From Pyrus communis (taxonomy: Eukaryota > Streptophyta > Magnoliopsida > Rosales > Rosaceae), in contig NC_084807.1 of assembly GCF_963583255.1 (NCBI RefSeq), positions 24,697,572 to 24,761,571 on the forward strand: a DNA stretch of 64,000 bases, in the 5' to 3' direction. Below, in pieces: positions 47,058 to 57,739 of the stretch (position 1 is its first letter; each line of letters begins with the position of its first letter). The position numbers and the translations under genes are program-made. The notes beneath the pieces were generated by a model. It was not told where the DNA came from. It saw only the letters and a program-made list of their open reading frames with translations, and searched no databases.

Positions 47058-49484
47058 ATGTCGAACAACGATCTTTTCACCTCCCTAATCTCCGACGTCA
47101 AAACCTACTCCGGCAAAGACCCTCTTCTCCCATGGCTAAGGTACGCTCTCGCCACCTCCATCTCTTCCTCGCTATCAGTTACCATTGTACTGTTTAACCC
47201 ATTCGATTTGACGTTGTGGTTGCAGAGGGATTCGAAAAATGAACGACTCACTCCCGCCTCATACTCTGAAGGAGAAGCTTCCTCGCTTCTTGCAGAAGTG
47301 TGCGCAGACGTTCGAGTCCGATCGACGATACCGAAATGATTTGCGCTACATTCGAGTTTGGTTAAAGTTGGTAACTTTCCTACCCCCTTCTTCGTGATTG
47401 CGAGTTTCTTCTGGGAATTTTGGATTTTTACTGATTCTTAGAAATTGTTTTGTTACCGGGAAAATTGAGGGAGAGAAGTGCAATGGGTTCGATTCGGGGT
47501 TTTCCAATTTTTTACGTTTGTTTTGTGGAGTAGATGGATTTTGTCGATGATCCGAGAGCTCTGTTGAGAACAATGGAGGCGAATCAAATCGGGACAAAGC
47601 ACTCTTTGTTCTACCAGGCATATGCTCTCTACTATGAAAAGAACAAGAAATTTGAGGAAGCTGAGAAGATGTACCACTTGGGAGTGCAAAAGTAAGTGTT
47701 CAGACTTCAGCATTTGTTTTCATTGAATGTCTAGTGGTGCTATCAACATATAGGGGAAACAAACCTTGTACCGAATTCGTAAGTGTTTGCTAGCTTGGAT
47801 ATGTTGTTTAGCTAATATGTAGGTTAGATGCCAATCTATTCATATGTATTGTACAAGTCTGGATTCGGGCTATATGCGGCAGTAATTTGAATGCTCCAAC
47901 CTCTAGTGGAGTGAGGGGACTTGTAACTTAAGCAATTAAGAGCGTTTAACCTTGCATCGGAGGTCTTGCCTTCAATTGCCCTCTTCCAAAATTGTTTGTA
48001 TCAAAGTTTAGTGTATCGAGCTAAAGTACGTTATCAATGAAACTGGACACATTTTCTTTTCCCAGTTTGTTGAACATGGATATAGTGCCTTTTTGTAAAT
48101 CAGTTGCCTTCTTTGATGTAATGGTTTGAATTGGACAACAAACTCTTAAAATTGCAATAGCTACTATAAGGGTTTCTGTGTATGTACATTTCTGAAAATT
48201 GAACTGCTGCTACATTACATCTTATTAACTTCCGAACAGCCTTGCAGAGCCCATTGGAGCGTTAGAGAAGTCGTACGAGCAGTTCCTTCAACGAATGGAG
48301 AGACATAGGAGACACAGAAACCAGGTAGTTTATTAATCTTCTTGTTGGTGTATAGGGATTGTAGTTTGTGTTGTTAGCACTCCTTTCAACTGTAGAAAAC
48401 TGTTATGCATTGCCAGGAAAAGAGGACCTTGAAAAGGCCTCTGTCAGATAGGACTATCCCTCCAAATGGAGAAAGGAACAAAGAAAATGCCTGCAGGATC
48501 GGCCCCAGGCCTATAGAATCCCAACATGATCCGTGTAGAAGTGAGCATCAAGTGACTTCTGGAAGGGGGTCAGAGGAACCGAAAATGTTTGGCGGCGATG
48601 ATACAGTTGTGGTGAAGTTTGTAGACACTGCCATTGTTGGAAAGTCTGAAGCGGAAGATGCGTGTCACCATGGATTGGTGGATCCTACTATAAACATGAA
48701 AGAGGCCATGAGCGCCATCAATGACATGTTTCGAGAGCCTATAGAGACGGCTCCCATTAGCAGAAGATCTCGACAATCCCAACCGAAGAACAATACTGTG
48801 GACAGTGGATTCCAAGTATTTGTTGATGACAACTTAGATAATGGAGGGAAATCAGAAAATAATAAGGGAGAATTGAGTAGAACTGCTACCCACCAGTCTC
48901 ACCAAGAACCTTTAAACATTTTCATTGATGATGATAATGACGACAAAGATAGCCCTGATCAGAGTGACGTCGGAAACCCGACAGATGATTCTACCTCACC
49001 TGCTTCACATGGAAATGTATTCGTGTTTCCAAATCCAAAAGATTTTCCAGGTGAAAGTTCCGGTGATTTGGATGTTGGAGGCTCATCTCGACCGAGGTTC
49101 AGGGAGGATACAATGGTTTGTAGGTTTGTTGGGGCCACCATTTCGGATGAGCCAGAGGAGGTGGAAAATGCCTGCCACCATGGTTTGGTTGACCCTACAA
49201 TCAACCTAAAGGAAGCCATGGATGATATCAACAACATGTTTGGGAAGCCAATGGAATTTGTAAGAAAGAGGAGAGTGAAAAAGCAGGAAAGAGGACTTGA
49301 TAGGAAAGAAGATTTTGGTGGGTTTTCTATACTTCCTGATGATAACTTGAACCAGAAGCAAGAGCAGAAAATGCCTGATTTACCGCAGAGATCAAGAGAT
49401 TCAGATTTGTTCGAGGCCACTGTAACAACAAAGGAGGCCATGGATGAGATCAATAAGATGTTTGGAATGCCCCTGGACTTCTAG
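47058..49484 (+). CDS. BMF3: BUB1/MAD3-family spindle checkpoint protein (BMF3-like)
   Basis: A predicted kinetochore/spindle-assembly-checkpoint protein. Exons 47058-47140, 47226-47370, 47534-47691, 48240-48324 and 48417-49484 (GT-AG) give 512 aa. Residues about 25-155 are the Mad3/BUB1 homology region 1, a TPR-like fold (PHTLKEKLPRFLQKCAQTFE, YRNDLRYIRVWLKL, GTKHSLFYQAYALYYEKNKK, YEQFLQRMERH). The C-terminal half is low-complexity and acidic, with two copies of a motif, CHHGLVDPTINMKEAM and CHHGLVDPTINLKEAM, each preceded by an FVxATI-like segment and followed by an IN-MF-P sequence, plus a degenerate third copy at the extreme C-terminus. No kinase domain is present, which separates it from metazoan BUB1. 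BMF3 assignment rests on domain layout and neighbours, from memory. Confidence 0.87.
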
Positions 49485-50002
49485 GAAGAATTGCAACTGC
49501 TATGTGTGTGCGTGCTGCAGATTTTCGGGTTTGTTGTTGTAGCAAATGTATTGAGCTGTGTTACTTTACTTCCCCATTCATCCATTGTACTTGAATTTTG
49601 GAAATCTTAAAGTAAACAGATTTGTGCTATCCTAGTTTCCAATTTTAGTTTGACCTATTTGTGCCTACAATCATGAATTTTGTCCCCTATTTTCTACATA
49701 ATCCAAAAAATGAGAACTTTCGGGCACTTAGGAAATCTAGGAAGCCACGACGACAATATCTTAAGTCAATCTCTCACTGTCAGGTGCTTTAACTTTCCCG
49801 CATCCCATAGTTTATCTTACAAAGAACGGATAAAGAAATAAATGAAACATGTCATTTCATCACTTTGCAGTACAAAACCAGTTTATTCAAGAAACAAAAC
49901 AAATTTTCAGACACCGTAACATTTTCAAAACAAATTGAAAAAAAATGGAAAACAGAAGTAGCAAAGGATGAAAATTAATCAGCTAAAACCCGGTGTTCCG
50001 AA
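49485..50002. other. Spacer between convergent genes
   Basis: 3' flanks of the BMF3-type gene (+) and the Ole e 1-type gene (-); no other feature. Confidence 0.6.
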
Positions 50003-50533
50003 TCAAGAGTGAGTAGTAGGGCAATAAGAAGGACGGAAAGCCAGAGGCCCGGCAGCATACACAACAGCCTCATAGTTCCTCCCCCACAACCGCTTGTCCT
50101 CGTAACGAAGCGGGGCGCCATAGAGCCCGTAATTCACATTGGTGAGCTCACTGCACTTTGCCAGGGGAGAAGAAACAAGCTTCACCTTGCATCCATGGAG
50201 TGGATGGTCCAAAAGATGTTGTCCAACTTTAAACCCTTCAAGCTGTGCGTAGAAGTAGCCCTTAACGTCCGCCACAAAAGACTTGTAGAAGCTGACTTGG
50301 CCCTTGTGATTCTTGCAGATGACGCTGATTTTCGCCGAAGGAATGGGCTCAGCCCCGGCCAAGGACGATGTTCCGTAGCGGTCACAGCTCTGGCAGTACA
50401 CCACGCCTTCCACCACCACTTTCTCCGTTTGCTCGGGGGTTTCCGGGGAGTAGTCGCTGGCGGTTGCGGATGGGAAGGAGAGGGAGATGAGGAGGAGGGA
50501 GGAGATGAAGATTATGAAGCTCCTCCTTGCCAT
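50003..50533 (-). CDS. Pollen Ole e 1 / extensin-family secreted protein
   Basis: A 176-aa single-exon protein. Residues 1-26 (MARRSFIIFISSLLLISLSF and the following SATAS) are a clear signal peptide, so the start is the ATG at 50533; the frame extends upstream but that part has no signal character. The mature part is an Ole e 1 domain: the VEGVVYCQSC opening, further cysteines in VICKNHK, HGCKVKL, AKCSEL and SYCPTT that would form disulfides, and the VADVKGYFYAQLEGF strand. Family members are extracellular or cell-wall glycoproteins in pollen and root hairs. Arabidopsis At5g05500 (MOP10) is the candidate counterpart because of the neighbouring genes. A biochemical role is not known. Confidence 0.9.
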   Translation of the reverse strand: MARRSFIIFISSLLLISLSFPSATASDYSPETPEQTEKVVVEGVVYCQSCDRYGTSSLAGAEPIPSAKISVICKNHKGQVSFYKSFVADVKGYFYAQLEGFKVGQHLLDHPLHGCKVKLVSSPLAKCSELTNVNYGLYGAPLRYEDKRLWGRNYEAVVYAAGPLAFRPSYCPTTHS

Positions 50534-50844
50534 TTCTTGGGGGTTAGGGAAAGGACTGCAGGAGCTTATTTTAAAAGTGCTTAGCAGAAAAGCTGGGTTG
50601 GATGAAGAGTGATTGGATGGGATGGTACTTATAGGTTGGTTTATATGGTATATTTGACGACACAAGCTGATCTTGTCGGACGTGCGAGCTACTAAGTTGC
50701 ATGCCAACCGCCACTACGTGAAGGCCATTAGCCCAATAATAAATCATTCCTATTTCTATGGTTTCTTATTTGGGTATTAAACTTTTTTTTTTAGGTAAAA
50801 ATGTATTTAATTTAATGAGAAGGCTTAGTAACACCGGAGATTAT
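50534..50844. other. Upstream region of the Ole e 1-type gene
   Basis: Presumed promoter; a minus-strand CTATAAGTACC at about 50623-50633 is a possible TATA-like element. No gene. Confidence 0.4.
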
Positions 50845-51080
50845 ACATTAAAATCTCAACTTCATACAAAATTTTAATTAAAATGGATCTGAAAGGATCC
50901 TAAATTAATAAGTACAACCATATTAAATACATTAAAATCTCAACTTCATACAAAATTTTGATTAAAATGGAGATGAAAGGATCCTAAATTAATAAGTACA
51001 AACATATTAAATACATTAAAATCTCAACTTCACACAAAATTTTAATTAAAATGGATATGAAAGGATCCTAAATTAATAAT
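50845..51080. repeat. 84-bp tandem repeat, about 2.8 copies
   Basis: Copies start at 50845, 50929 and 51013 with ACATTAAAATCTCAACTTCA. Each contains AAAGGATCCTAAATTAATA. Copies are nearly identical, so the expansion looks recent. Confidence 0.9.
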
Positions 51081-52866
51081 AAATGGTAATTTAATTGATT
51101 TAACCCATTGAGAATTTCATTTTTTTTTTTGGTTAAAAGCTCAATCCTAGCTTTGTTCATGTATAATTCTTTTTAGGGTCATTTTGGTTCTCGTCCCTAA
51201 TCAACTTAATTGTTAGTGACACACCCCGACCGAGATCAGGGCGTGCTGGCCGTCACACGAAGGTGACGTAACCATGTGCACGTGCGAAAGCTAATAGAGT
51301 AGTAATATAAAAGTACGAATAATTAAAAACTAGCATACAAAGTACTAAAACAAGTGTTAGCGTAAGTGTAATACAAATTCAGAGCAAGACTACAGCAGTC
51401 CAAAAGAAAAGTTGCGATAAAAGTACACCCGAAGGTGACCCTACGCTGGTGAGTATCTGTCAGAAAAGCCGGAAGAACCCTCTGGGAGACCACCGAAACT
51501 GCTAAGCAACTAGAACCTGGAGGGGCGCAAAACAAAAGCGTGAGTGGGCAAAAACAAATCTTTTCTAAAACCATTTAGCAAAATGCATTCTAACCCCTCG
51601 CCGTAAAACCTGTATACCTCCCAGAAAATAAACATATATACGTATGTATAAATATGTCAAACATGCTCAAAGGTATGTCAATCATGCTCAAGAATATACC
51701 ATGTCGGAACCTCACAATGAAATGCAAGTGCTCAGGTATAAATCACATCAATAACATAACATCTGGCAGCCGGAGTCACCTAACGTGACCTGCACGGCTG
51801 CATATAGAGCTCAAATCTCAACTCAATAATTGAACCTGCCCACGAGTCGGAACCACCTAAAGTGCTCTGTACGACAGGCCTAGGTGTAACATATATATAC
51901 GCTCTAGTGCTACGATCACGTGAAGACTGTGCGAATAATCGCGGTCACCTACGAGTCGGAACCACCTAAAGTGGTCTGTACGACAGGACTGTGCACCTAA
52001 CTTGGATCCAAGCTGAGCGTGTGGTGCGGGAGATGAACATCACGTGAAGGACTGTGCCCTACTCTGGGCGGGAGCACTAACACCGGGGGTGCAGGTTATG
52101 AGCTCTCTACGCATCTCAAACTACTACTGAATATAAACATGCATACCGCTTACCTGGCACTTACCTGTGCGTCCACGGCACCCAATACGCATATATAAAT
52201 GTATGCCAATACTAATGCATGTGATGATGCATAAACAATAATAATATGGTGCATGGCATAACATAAATAACCCTTTTTAATCAATTTCTAGGAATACAAA
52301 TGTATATAGGTATATACGGAAAACAAAAGCCCACTCACTGGTAAGTGGAAGGGTCGTAGCCCCCTGCCTCGAGTGCGAACGCTCGTCCTCGGGGTACGTG
52401 TCACCTATATACGAAATAACTATAAAAACGTTAACTTTAAAGCACATAACCAACTTCTCGTAATAACTTCTCATACATTGCTCAAAATGGACAAATGAAT
52501 ATACCAACGTGCTCTACACAACCTCAGGATCACAACCATATTTTTAGAAAAATTTTCCTCCGCCGCACGCGCCCCCACGCGCCGGCCACGCGCAGGCACG
52601 TGCAGTGCACACGGACGGCGTCGACTGACGCCGTGAGGAATATTCCGTTATCTCTAACGGATTCCGTCAACGGCGTCAGGAATATTCCGTCAGATTTGAC
52701 GGAATATTCCGTCACCTTCTCCGGCGACGTTGCCGGCGCCGGAAAACTGGAAAATTTTCAAACTTTGTTTTCTCACTCGTTTCTCAACCGTTTTTCATGA
52801 TTCTTGCACCAAAATGAAGCTTAGGACTAGTAGAATCACGATAGACTACTTTTAAAGGCTAAAAAC

Positions 52867-53894
52867 TAGGGCTGGAAAAAAATCCCAAAAATCCCAAACC
52901 AAACCAAAAAAATCCCGATCCCAAACCAAAAAAATCCCAAACCAAAATTCCCGAAAATTTCGGTATGTCATCCCGAACCAAACCGAAATTTTCGGTATGG
53001 GATTCGGGATTACATCTCCATTTTTTCGGTATTCCCATACCGAATAGAAATAAATATTATATATATATATATATATTATTTTTTAATTATAAGAGAATTA
53101 TTTTTTAATTAATGGTATTGGTAGCCACTAGTGTGATTAATCTTTGTCTCAACTAAATAACTAATGTTTGTTTGTTCAATTTGTTTGTTTCTATATTCCA
53201 GTTGTCTCAACTAATGTGATTAATCTTTGGATATTAGTTTCCTGCATACCTAGCCACTAGTGTGATTAATCTTTGGATATTAGTTTCCTGCATACCTAGC
53301 CACTAGTGTGATTAATATGTGGATATTAGTTTCCTGCATACCTAGGCAAATCAAGGAAACAAAGGAGCAAAGACCATTATGCATGCATGAACATATCAGT
53401 ATACATATATTGTATATATATACACGGACAAGGTGGGTACAGGGCATGCAATTAGTTGAGCTCAAATTTTTTTCTTTTGTTTTCGAGTACACAATATAGT
53501 TGTTCTTTCAAACATGGGCGCCGCCAAAATTTTCATTTAATTACAACTATGTGGAGGAGGAATCAAAGTTGGAATGTGGGGTGAGATGGCATTAGCCCAA
53601 AAACTTTGTGCACAAATGGGTAGTGGGTAGATTGAAACTTAATTTTAGCCCAAAAACATAATATGTCAAATTTTAGCCCAAAAACATAATATGTCAAATT
53701 TTAGTCCAAAAGCCCAAAAACATTTCGGGATTCCCGATTTGTCCCGAAATCCCGAAATTATTTCGGGATTCCCGAAAATTGGGATTCCCGAAAATTTGGT
53801 TTGGGATTGGTATTGAATTTGGGATTCCCAAAAATTTCGGTTTGGGAATCGGGACAAGGGTTTCGGTATGGGATCCCATACCGAACCACCCCTA
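52867..53894. mobile_element. hAT element nested in the solo LTR, 1028 bp
   Basis: It begins TAGGGCTGG and ends CCACCCCTA, and is flanked by an exact 8-bp duplication CTAAAAAC (52859-52866, 53895-53902). The subterminal regions are long arrays of AAATCCCAAACC / CGAAATTTTCGGTATGGGA words in inverted orientation on the two sides. No transposase is encoded. It is a non-autonomous hAT element related to 3027-3668. Confidence 0.88.
53216..53348. repeat. 46-bp tandem repeat inside the hAT element
   Basis: Copies start at 53216, 53262 and 53308 (GTGATTAATCTTTGGATATT, then TAGTTTCCTGCATACCTAG), nearly three units with very few differences. Confidence 0.88.
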
Positions 53895-54440
53895 CTAAAA
53901 ACCACGGGATCATACCTGTCTCAAAACTCAAAAACCGGCCAACTTCGAAACCCACGATCCCGACGTCCAATTTCGTCCAACGAGCTACTCCGATGCTCCT
54001 TAGGACCTCACTAAGACATCTACGAGCTTCAAAATCCCAAAAACAAGCTAGATTAAGTTTGCATGAACAGTACACAACTCGGATTACTTCGAAACGACGT
54101 GAAAACGATGTATTTCTCACCTGAAAATGGTATGGTTGCACTCGCACGAGCTTCACGAGTTCAAAGGTGTCCTTAGTTTTCTCGATCTGTGATGGTTTGA
54201 GGGGTTTTGGGTTTGTTCGTACAAGTTTGAAGGAAGAAGAAGAAGAAATGGGAGTACGGGAGAGAGAGAGAGACAGGGAGAAGACAGAGGGTGAGGGAGA
54301 GTGAGACAGTGTGTGTGTGTGTGGCCCTACACTTGCCAACACCACACAAAACAACCAAAAACATGACGAAACAACCTAGGGGCAAAATTGTAATTTCACA
54401 CGTACGTCTTGATATTTCCGGGACGGGATGTCACAGTTAG

Positions 54441-55254
54441 ACTGAAACCTTGTTTGTTTAAATATTTTTATCGAGGTCCTTAACATCATTAATGAGATTT
54501 AATTCATGCATTTATGATTTAATGTCCCACATATTATGAAATTTAAACAAATTCTAAAATATTTTTAAAATATAATAAATACTTAAAAATAAATATTAGT
54601 AATATTGTTCTTCACAAAATTATAGCAAGAAAATAATGTAACCACATAATTACCAACATATTTTTAAAAATAACTATTGATATATTTTAAAACATAAAAT
54701 AAATACATATAATTAGCATTGGTACATTTAGCAAAATTAAAAATGGGTACAAATACAAATAAAACTTTAAAAATATGGGCATAAAATAATATATGGGTAC
54801 AAATGAAACTAAATACAAAATTGGTAAAAATTTAAAAAAAAAAAAAAAAGTTGCAAATTAAAAATGGGTACAAAATAAAAATAAAAATATATGATAAAAA
54901 ATTTAGCCATAAATATAAATATATCAAATGTAACATTTCTAACACTAAATCAATATATTTAGAAATAATTAATGACATTTATTACAACCTAAGGACCTTG
55001 ATAAAAAAAAAATTGAAAATGAATAAGATTTTAATCAATGGGGTGGCAAAAAGATGGATGAAAACCTAATTTCTCATTCTTTTATAGGAAAATTTACTGA
55101 AATTCCAAACAAGATGACACTTGAAATGTGTATGCCAGATGATTCTTTTTTTTTTTTTTTCAGCTTCAGTTGTCTCGTTCGAGAAGCTAAGAGCTCGTCC
55201 GAAATAGTTTTTAAAATGGATGAAGACACTTTTTGTGAAAATGTATTTTGAACC
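54441..55254. other. Very AT-rich intergenic DNA
   Basis: Repeated AAAATGGGTACAAAT-type words (54740-54880) suggest a decayed low-complexity repeat. The open frames here are AT-bias artefacts. Confidence 0.5.
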
Positions 55255-55420
55255 AATCTTAAGTAAAAAGTCAAGTTAATCTTGGAAAAACACTTAAAAT
55301 ATTTTCTACAAGAAACACACAACTAGTGCTTCTTGCAAAAAATCACTTTAAATGTTTTTAGAACCCAAAAATATTCTCTAAAAATGCTTTCAGTCATTGC
55401 GCTTCTCAGTCGCATTCTCT
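55255..55420. repeat. Decayed AAGTGCTTT-type MITE
   Basis: Contains AACACTTAAAA, AGTGCTTCTTGCAAAAAATC and AATGCTTTCAGTCATT in the layout of the element in GDSL intron 2. Confidence 0.4.
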
Positions 55421-55872
55421 AGTCCAAGTGCTCGGCGGTTTTCACTAGCATTAGATATCATGCATTATAGATAGAGAAGGTTCTAATTAGATACAAAATT
55501 TCGTTGACAAACTTTTTGATAATTGTTGTGATTATATCATTATTTACAGGATCCACCTGTATTAGGGAATGACGTAATATGTTTTATGTGTGTAAATAAT
55601 ATTAAGTTGTGTAATATTTTAAAACATATCGAGTATGTTAGAAAATTAAGAAATGAAAAAGAAAAGATAATTACTAAACACTTTGGTAGTTGGTAGGATT
55701 TCCAAAAAAGGATAATTTGGATGATTTTTTAAAAGTCCGAAACGGTTCGGTGCAGTTTTGGTAATATATGAATTGCGTATCTTACCGAACACAATATAGC
55801 CTCATTTTACCTTATTTATCCAATGTCTTCATTCATTGACTTAAAAATCCAATTTTGACCACACCAATGTTG

Positions 55873-55876
<4 letters not shown>
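55421..55876. other. Intergenic DNA
   Basis: No supported feature. Confidence 0.5.
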
Positions 55877-55913
<37 letters not shown>

Positions 55914-56064
55914 CGATATTGTCTATATAAAATAAAAAATTTGGTTTAGTCTTATAATGGGCAAGCAATAATGTGGTTCAAATTCTTCTTTGGAGATAAT
56001 CGAACTTAAGACCTCTCAATTACAAGTGAAGAAGAATATCACTAAACTGTAGTACTAAATGACG
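55877..56064 (-). mobile_element. tRNA-derived SINE, second copy
   Basis: The reverse complement aligns with 31625-31804 along its whole length: TCATTTAGTACTA start, a box-A-like TTTAGTGATATT (56034-56045), a better preserved box-B-like AAGTTCGATTATC (about 55995-56007), ACAATATCGTTTGTT end and a poly(A) tail seen here as about 30 T (55878-55907). Flanks CACCAATGTT (55862) and CACCAACGCT (56065) are a decayed target duplication. Confidence 0.85.
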
Positions 56065-56414
56065 CACCAACGCTTTCTTAAATTCTAGACACTATCATCT
56101 TGCTACACACTCACGCGCTTTTGATTTGCACACAAAAGATGTCTTTGAAATGAAGAGATTAAAGAAGCAATATTGGAGAGGAGAGGAATGAATCAAACTT
56201 ACAACTTCTTGTACAATGTTGATATTCTTTTTTCACTTTAATTTGAAGGCAATTCACTACCCGTTTACATTGGAAAAATAGGAATTCCGACAAAAGCAAC
56301 AAATTCAAACCCTTTTCTTACAAAATTTAATTTCGTGCATAAAAGAAATTGACTTTATAGGAGGGTAATATAATCAACAATTTTTTATAATATGGAATGT
56401 TGAATGGTCAAAAA
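56065..56414. other. Intergenic DNA
   Basis: No gene or repeat recognised. Confidence 0.5.
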
Positions 56415-56760
56415 GCAACAATGAGTGTAGCGAAGATGAGAATGTTTCATTAAAGATATTTAAAGTAACATATGAGTGGTCACAATTGAAGATAAGATGA
56501 TTGAAAATCAGTTAAAGTAGTTCGGACACATGAATCGAAGATCTACATATACTCCGATTGAAGATGAAACTATGAGATGAATTCTCTGGAAAACTTAAGA
56601 AAACATGGAAATAAACTTTAAGAAAATATATGAAGTACTTAGAGTTAACGGAAATCTTAGTGCAAAATTGAGTGCATCAGCATTTTATGATTCATACAGT
56701 TGACCTCATTTAATAAGACAACATTTGGTTGTAGTTGTTATTTGCATGAAATAAAGAGAA
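56415..56760 (+). pseudogene. LINE reverse transcriptase 3' remnant
   Basis: The plus strand reads, with stops, an IEDKMIENQLK-xFGHMNRRST segment equivalent to the RWFGHV region of the fragment at 842-1265. It continues through a degenerate KKIYEVLRVNG segment to a tail rich in TTGGTTGTAGTTGTT, as at plant LINE 3' ends. Multiple stops; not functional. Confidence 0.65.
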
Positions 56761-56984
56761 TTTCATTCAACAAAAAATCGAATAGGACAATTCGATGTTC
56801 CTCAAAAAATAACAAAATTCCAACTTAATTAGCTAGATAGAATAAAAATTATAAGTTCAATTAATCATCACATTCATATTCCCCCAAAACTAAGCAAATT
56901 AACACCCCAAAAAAAAAACGCAAACTGTGTTCTATTTTTTTTTTTTCAGTTCACTTAATTAATCGAATGGGGAAAAATTAAATT

Positions 56985-57680
56985 CTAGAATTCTCTGTGG
57001 CGCCGCCGCACCGGAGCACACGAAGGGCACATAATCAGACCGTTGACGTTGCATGCGGCACAAGGTTTAAACCCAATCTTCTCAAAATAGACCTTATGGC
57101 TCCCATCACACGTCTGACAGAGAACAAATCTCAGCCCTCCACACAAATCGCACGCTCTGGAGTCTACCACTGGTAGCCGTTCGATCAGCCTCTTCAATTC
57201 TCCTCTGTCGTGGAGCTGTATGACCTCCTCGGCCCCACCAATGAAGAGCCCGCCAATGAAAACCATCGGCAGAGTCAGGGTCTTGTTCCCTGTAATCACC
57301 TGCAGCTCGTCCAGGAACTTCCCGTCCATAGACAGATCTCGCTCGTCGATGGGGACACGAAATCCGCGGAGAATGGATCGGACGGCTTTGCAGTCCTCGA
57401 AGGTCCTGCGGACGACGCGGAGGCTGGTGTAGTAGATTACCACGCGCTGGTCGGCGTCTGGTGGAGTCGCGTTTCGGTGGGCCCACAAGCGAAGGACTGA
57501 GGTGGATATTTTGACCCGGTGCAAAATGGAAGCGCTCCGCGGGCTTAGGACCTCGGAGTCGGGTTCGGGTTTGCAGAGGTTTTGGATGTCTTTGAAGGAT
57601 GAGCAGGAAAAGCTCCTCTGTGACCGCGCTGGTTTGTTTGTGTGCACCCTGCTCGGTGATTTCAGCCATGGTGACCACAT
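56985..57680 (-). CDS. Glutaredoxin-like protein with C-terminal CxxC zinc motifs
   Basis: A 231-aa single-exon protein. A basic Ser-rich N-terminus (1-75) precedes a glutaredoxin fold (about 78-175: VVIYYTSLRVVRRTFEDCKA, TLPMVFIGGLFIGGAEEV with the cis-Pro TLP and GG motifs). Two pairs of CxxC follow (CDLCGG, CQTC, CAAC, CPSC), resembling the DnaJ-type zinc-binding tail of the plant GRX-like (GRL) group. The usual CPYC/CxxC redox site is absent: the position is occupied by TSLRVV, and only a later cysteine remains. A conventional thiol oxidoreductase role is therefore doubtful; glutathione or metal-cluster binding is possible. The start ATG is at 57680, directly after a GA microsatellite in the 5' leader. 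Confidence 0.9.
   Translation of the reverse strand: MWSPWLKSPSRVHTNKPARSQRSFSCSSFKDIQNLCKPEPDSEVLSPRSASILHRVKISTSVLRLWAHRNATPPDADQRVVIYYTSLRVVRRTFEDCKAVRSILRGFRVPIDERDLSMDGKFLDELQVITGNKTLTLPMVFIGGLFIGGAEEVIQLHDRGELKRLIERLPVVDSRACDLCGGLRFVLCQTCDGSHKVYFEKIGFKPCAACNVNGLIMCPSCAPVRRRHREF

Positions 57681-57682
<2 letters not shown>

Positions 57683-57731
<49 letters not shown>
57683..57731. repeat. GA microsatellite in the GRX-like leader
   Basis: An almost uninterrupted run of about 24 GA units begins three bases upstream of the start codon (CT on the coding strand). Confidence 0.95.
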
Positions 57732-57734
<3 letters not shown>

Positions 57735-57739
57735 TTAGG

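Larger units (their letters stand above)
51217..54435. mobile_element. Probable solo LTR (with nested hAT), 3.2 kb
   Basis: It begins TGACACACCCCGACC, ends GGGATGTCACA and is flanked by an exact 5-bp duplication GTTAG (51212-51216, 54436-54440). TG...CA ends plus a 5-bp duplication indicate LTR-retrotransposon integration. No gag, pol or second LTR was seen, so a solo LTR of about 2.2 kb (after subtracting the nested 1-kb hAT element) is the simplest reading. Direct repeats of an AGTCGGAACCACCTAAAGTG-type unit occur at about 51847 and 51954. Imperfect inverted GGAATATTCCGTCA motifs lie at 52635-52720. A large non-autonomous element is an alternative. Confidence 0.75.

Noticed and set aside
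53666..54354. Open frames rich in repeated GIPKF/SQIQ-like words
   Set aside because: Translation of hAT subterminal repeats and LTR low-complexity sequence.
54851..55069. 72-codon lysine-rich frame
   Set aside because: Extreme A-richness explains it; no gene context.
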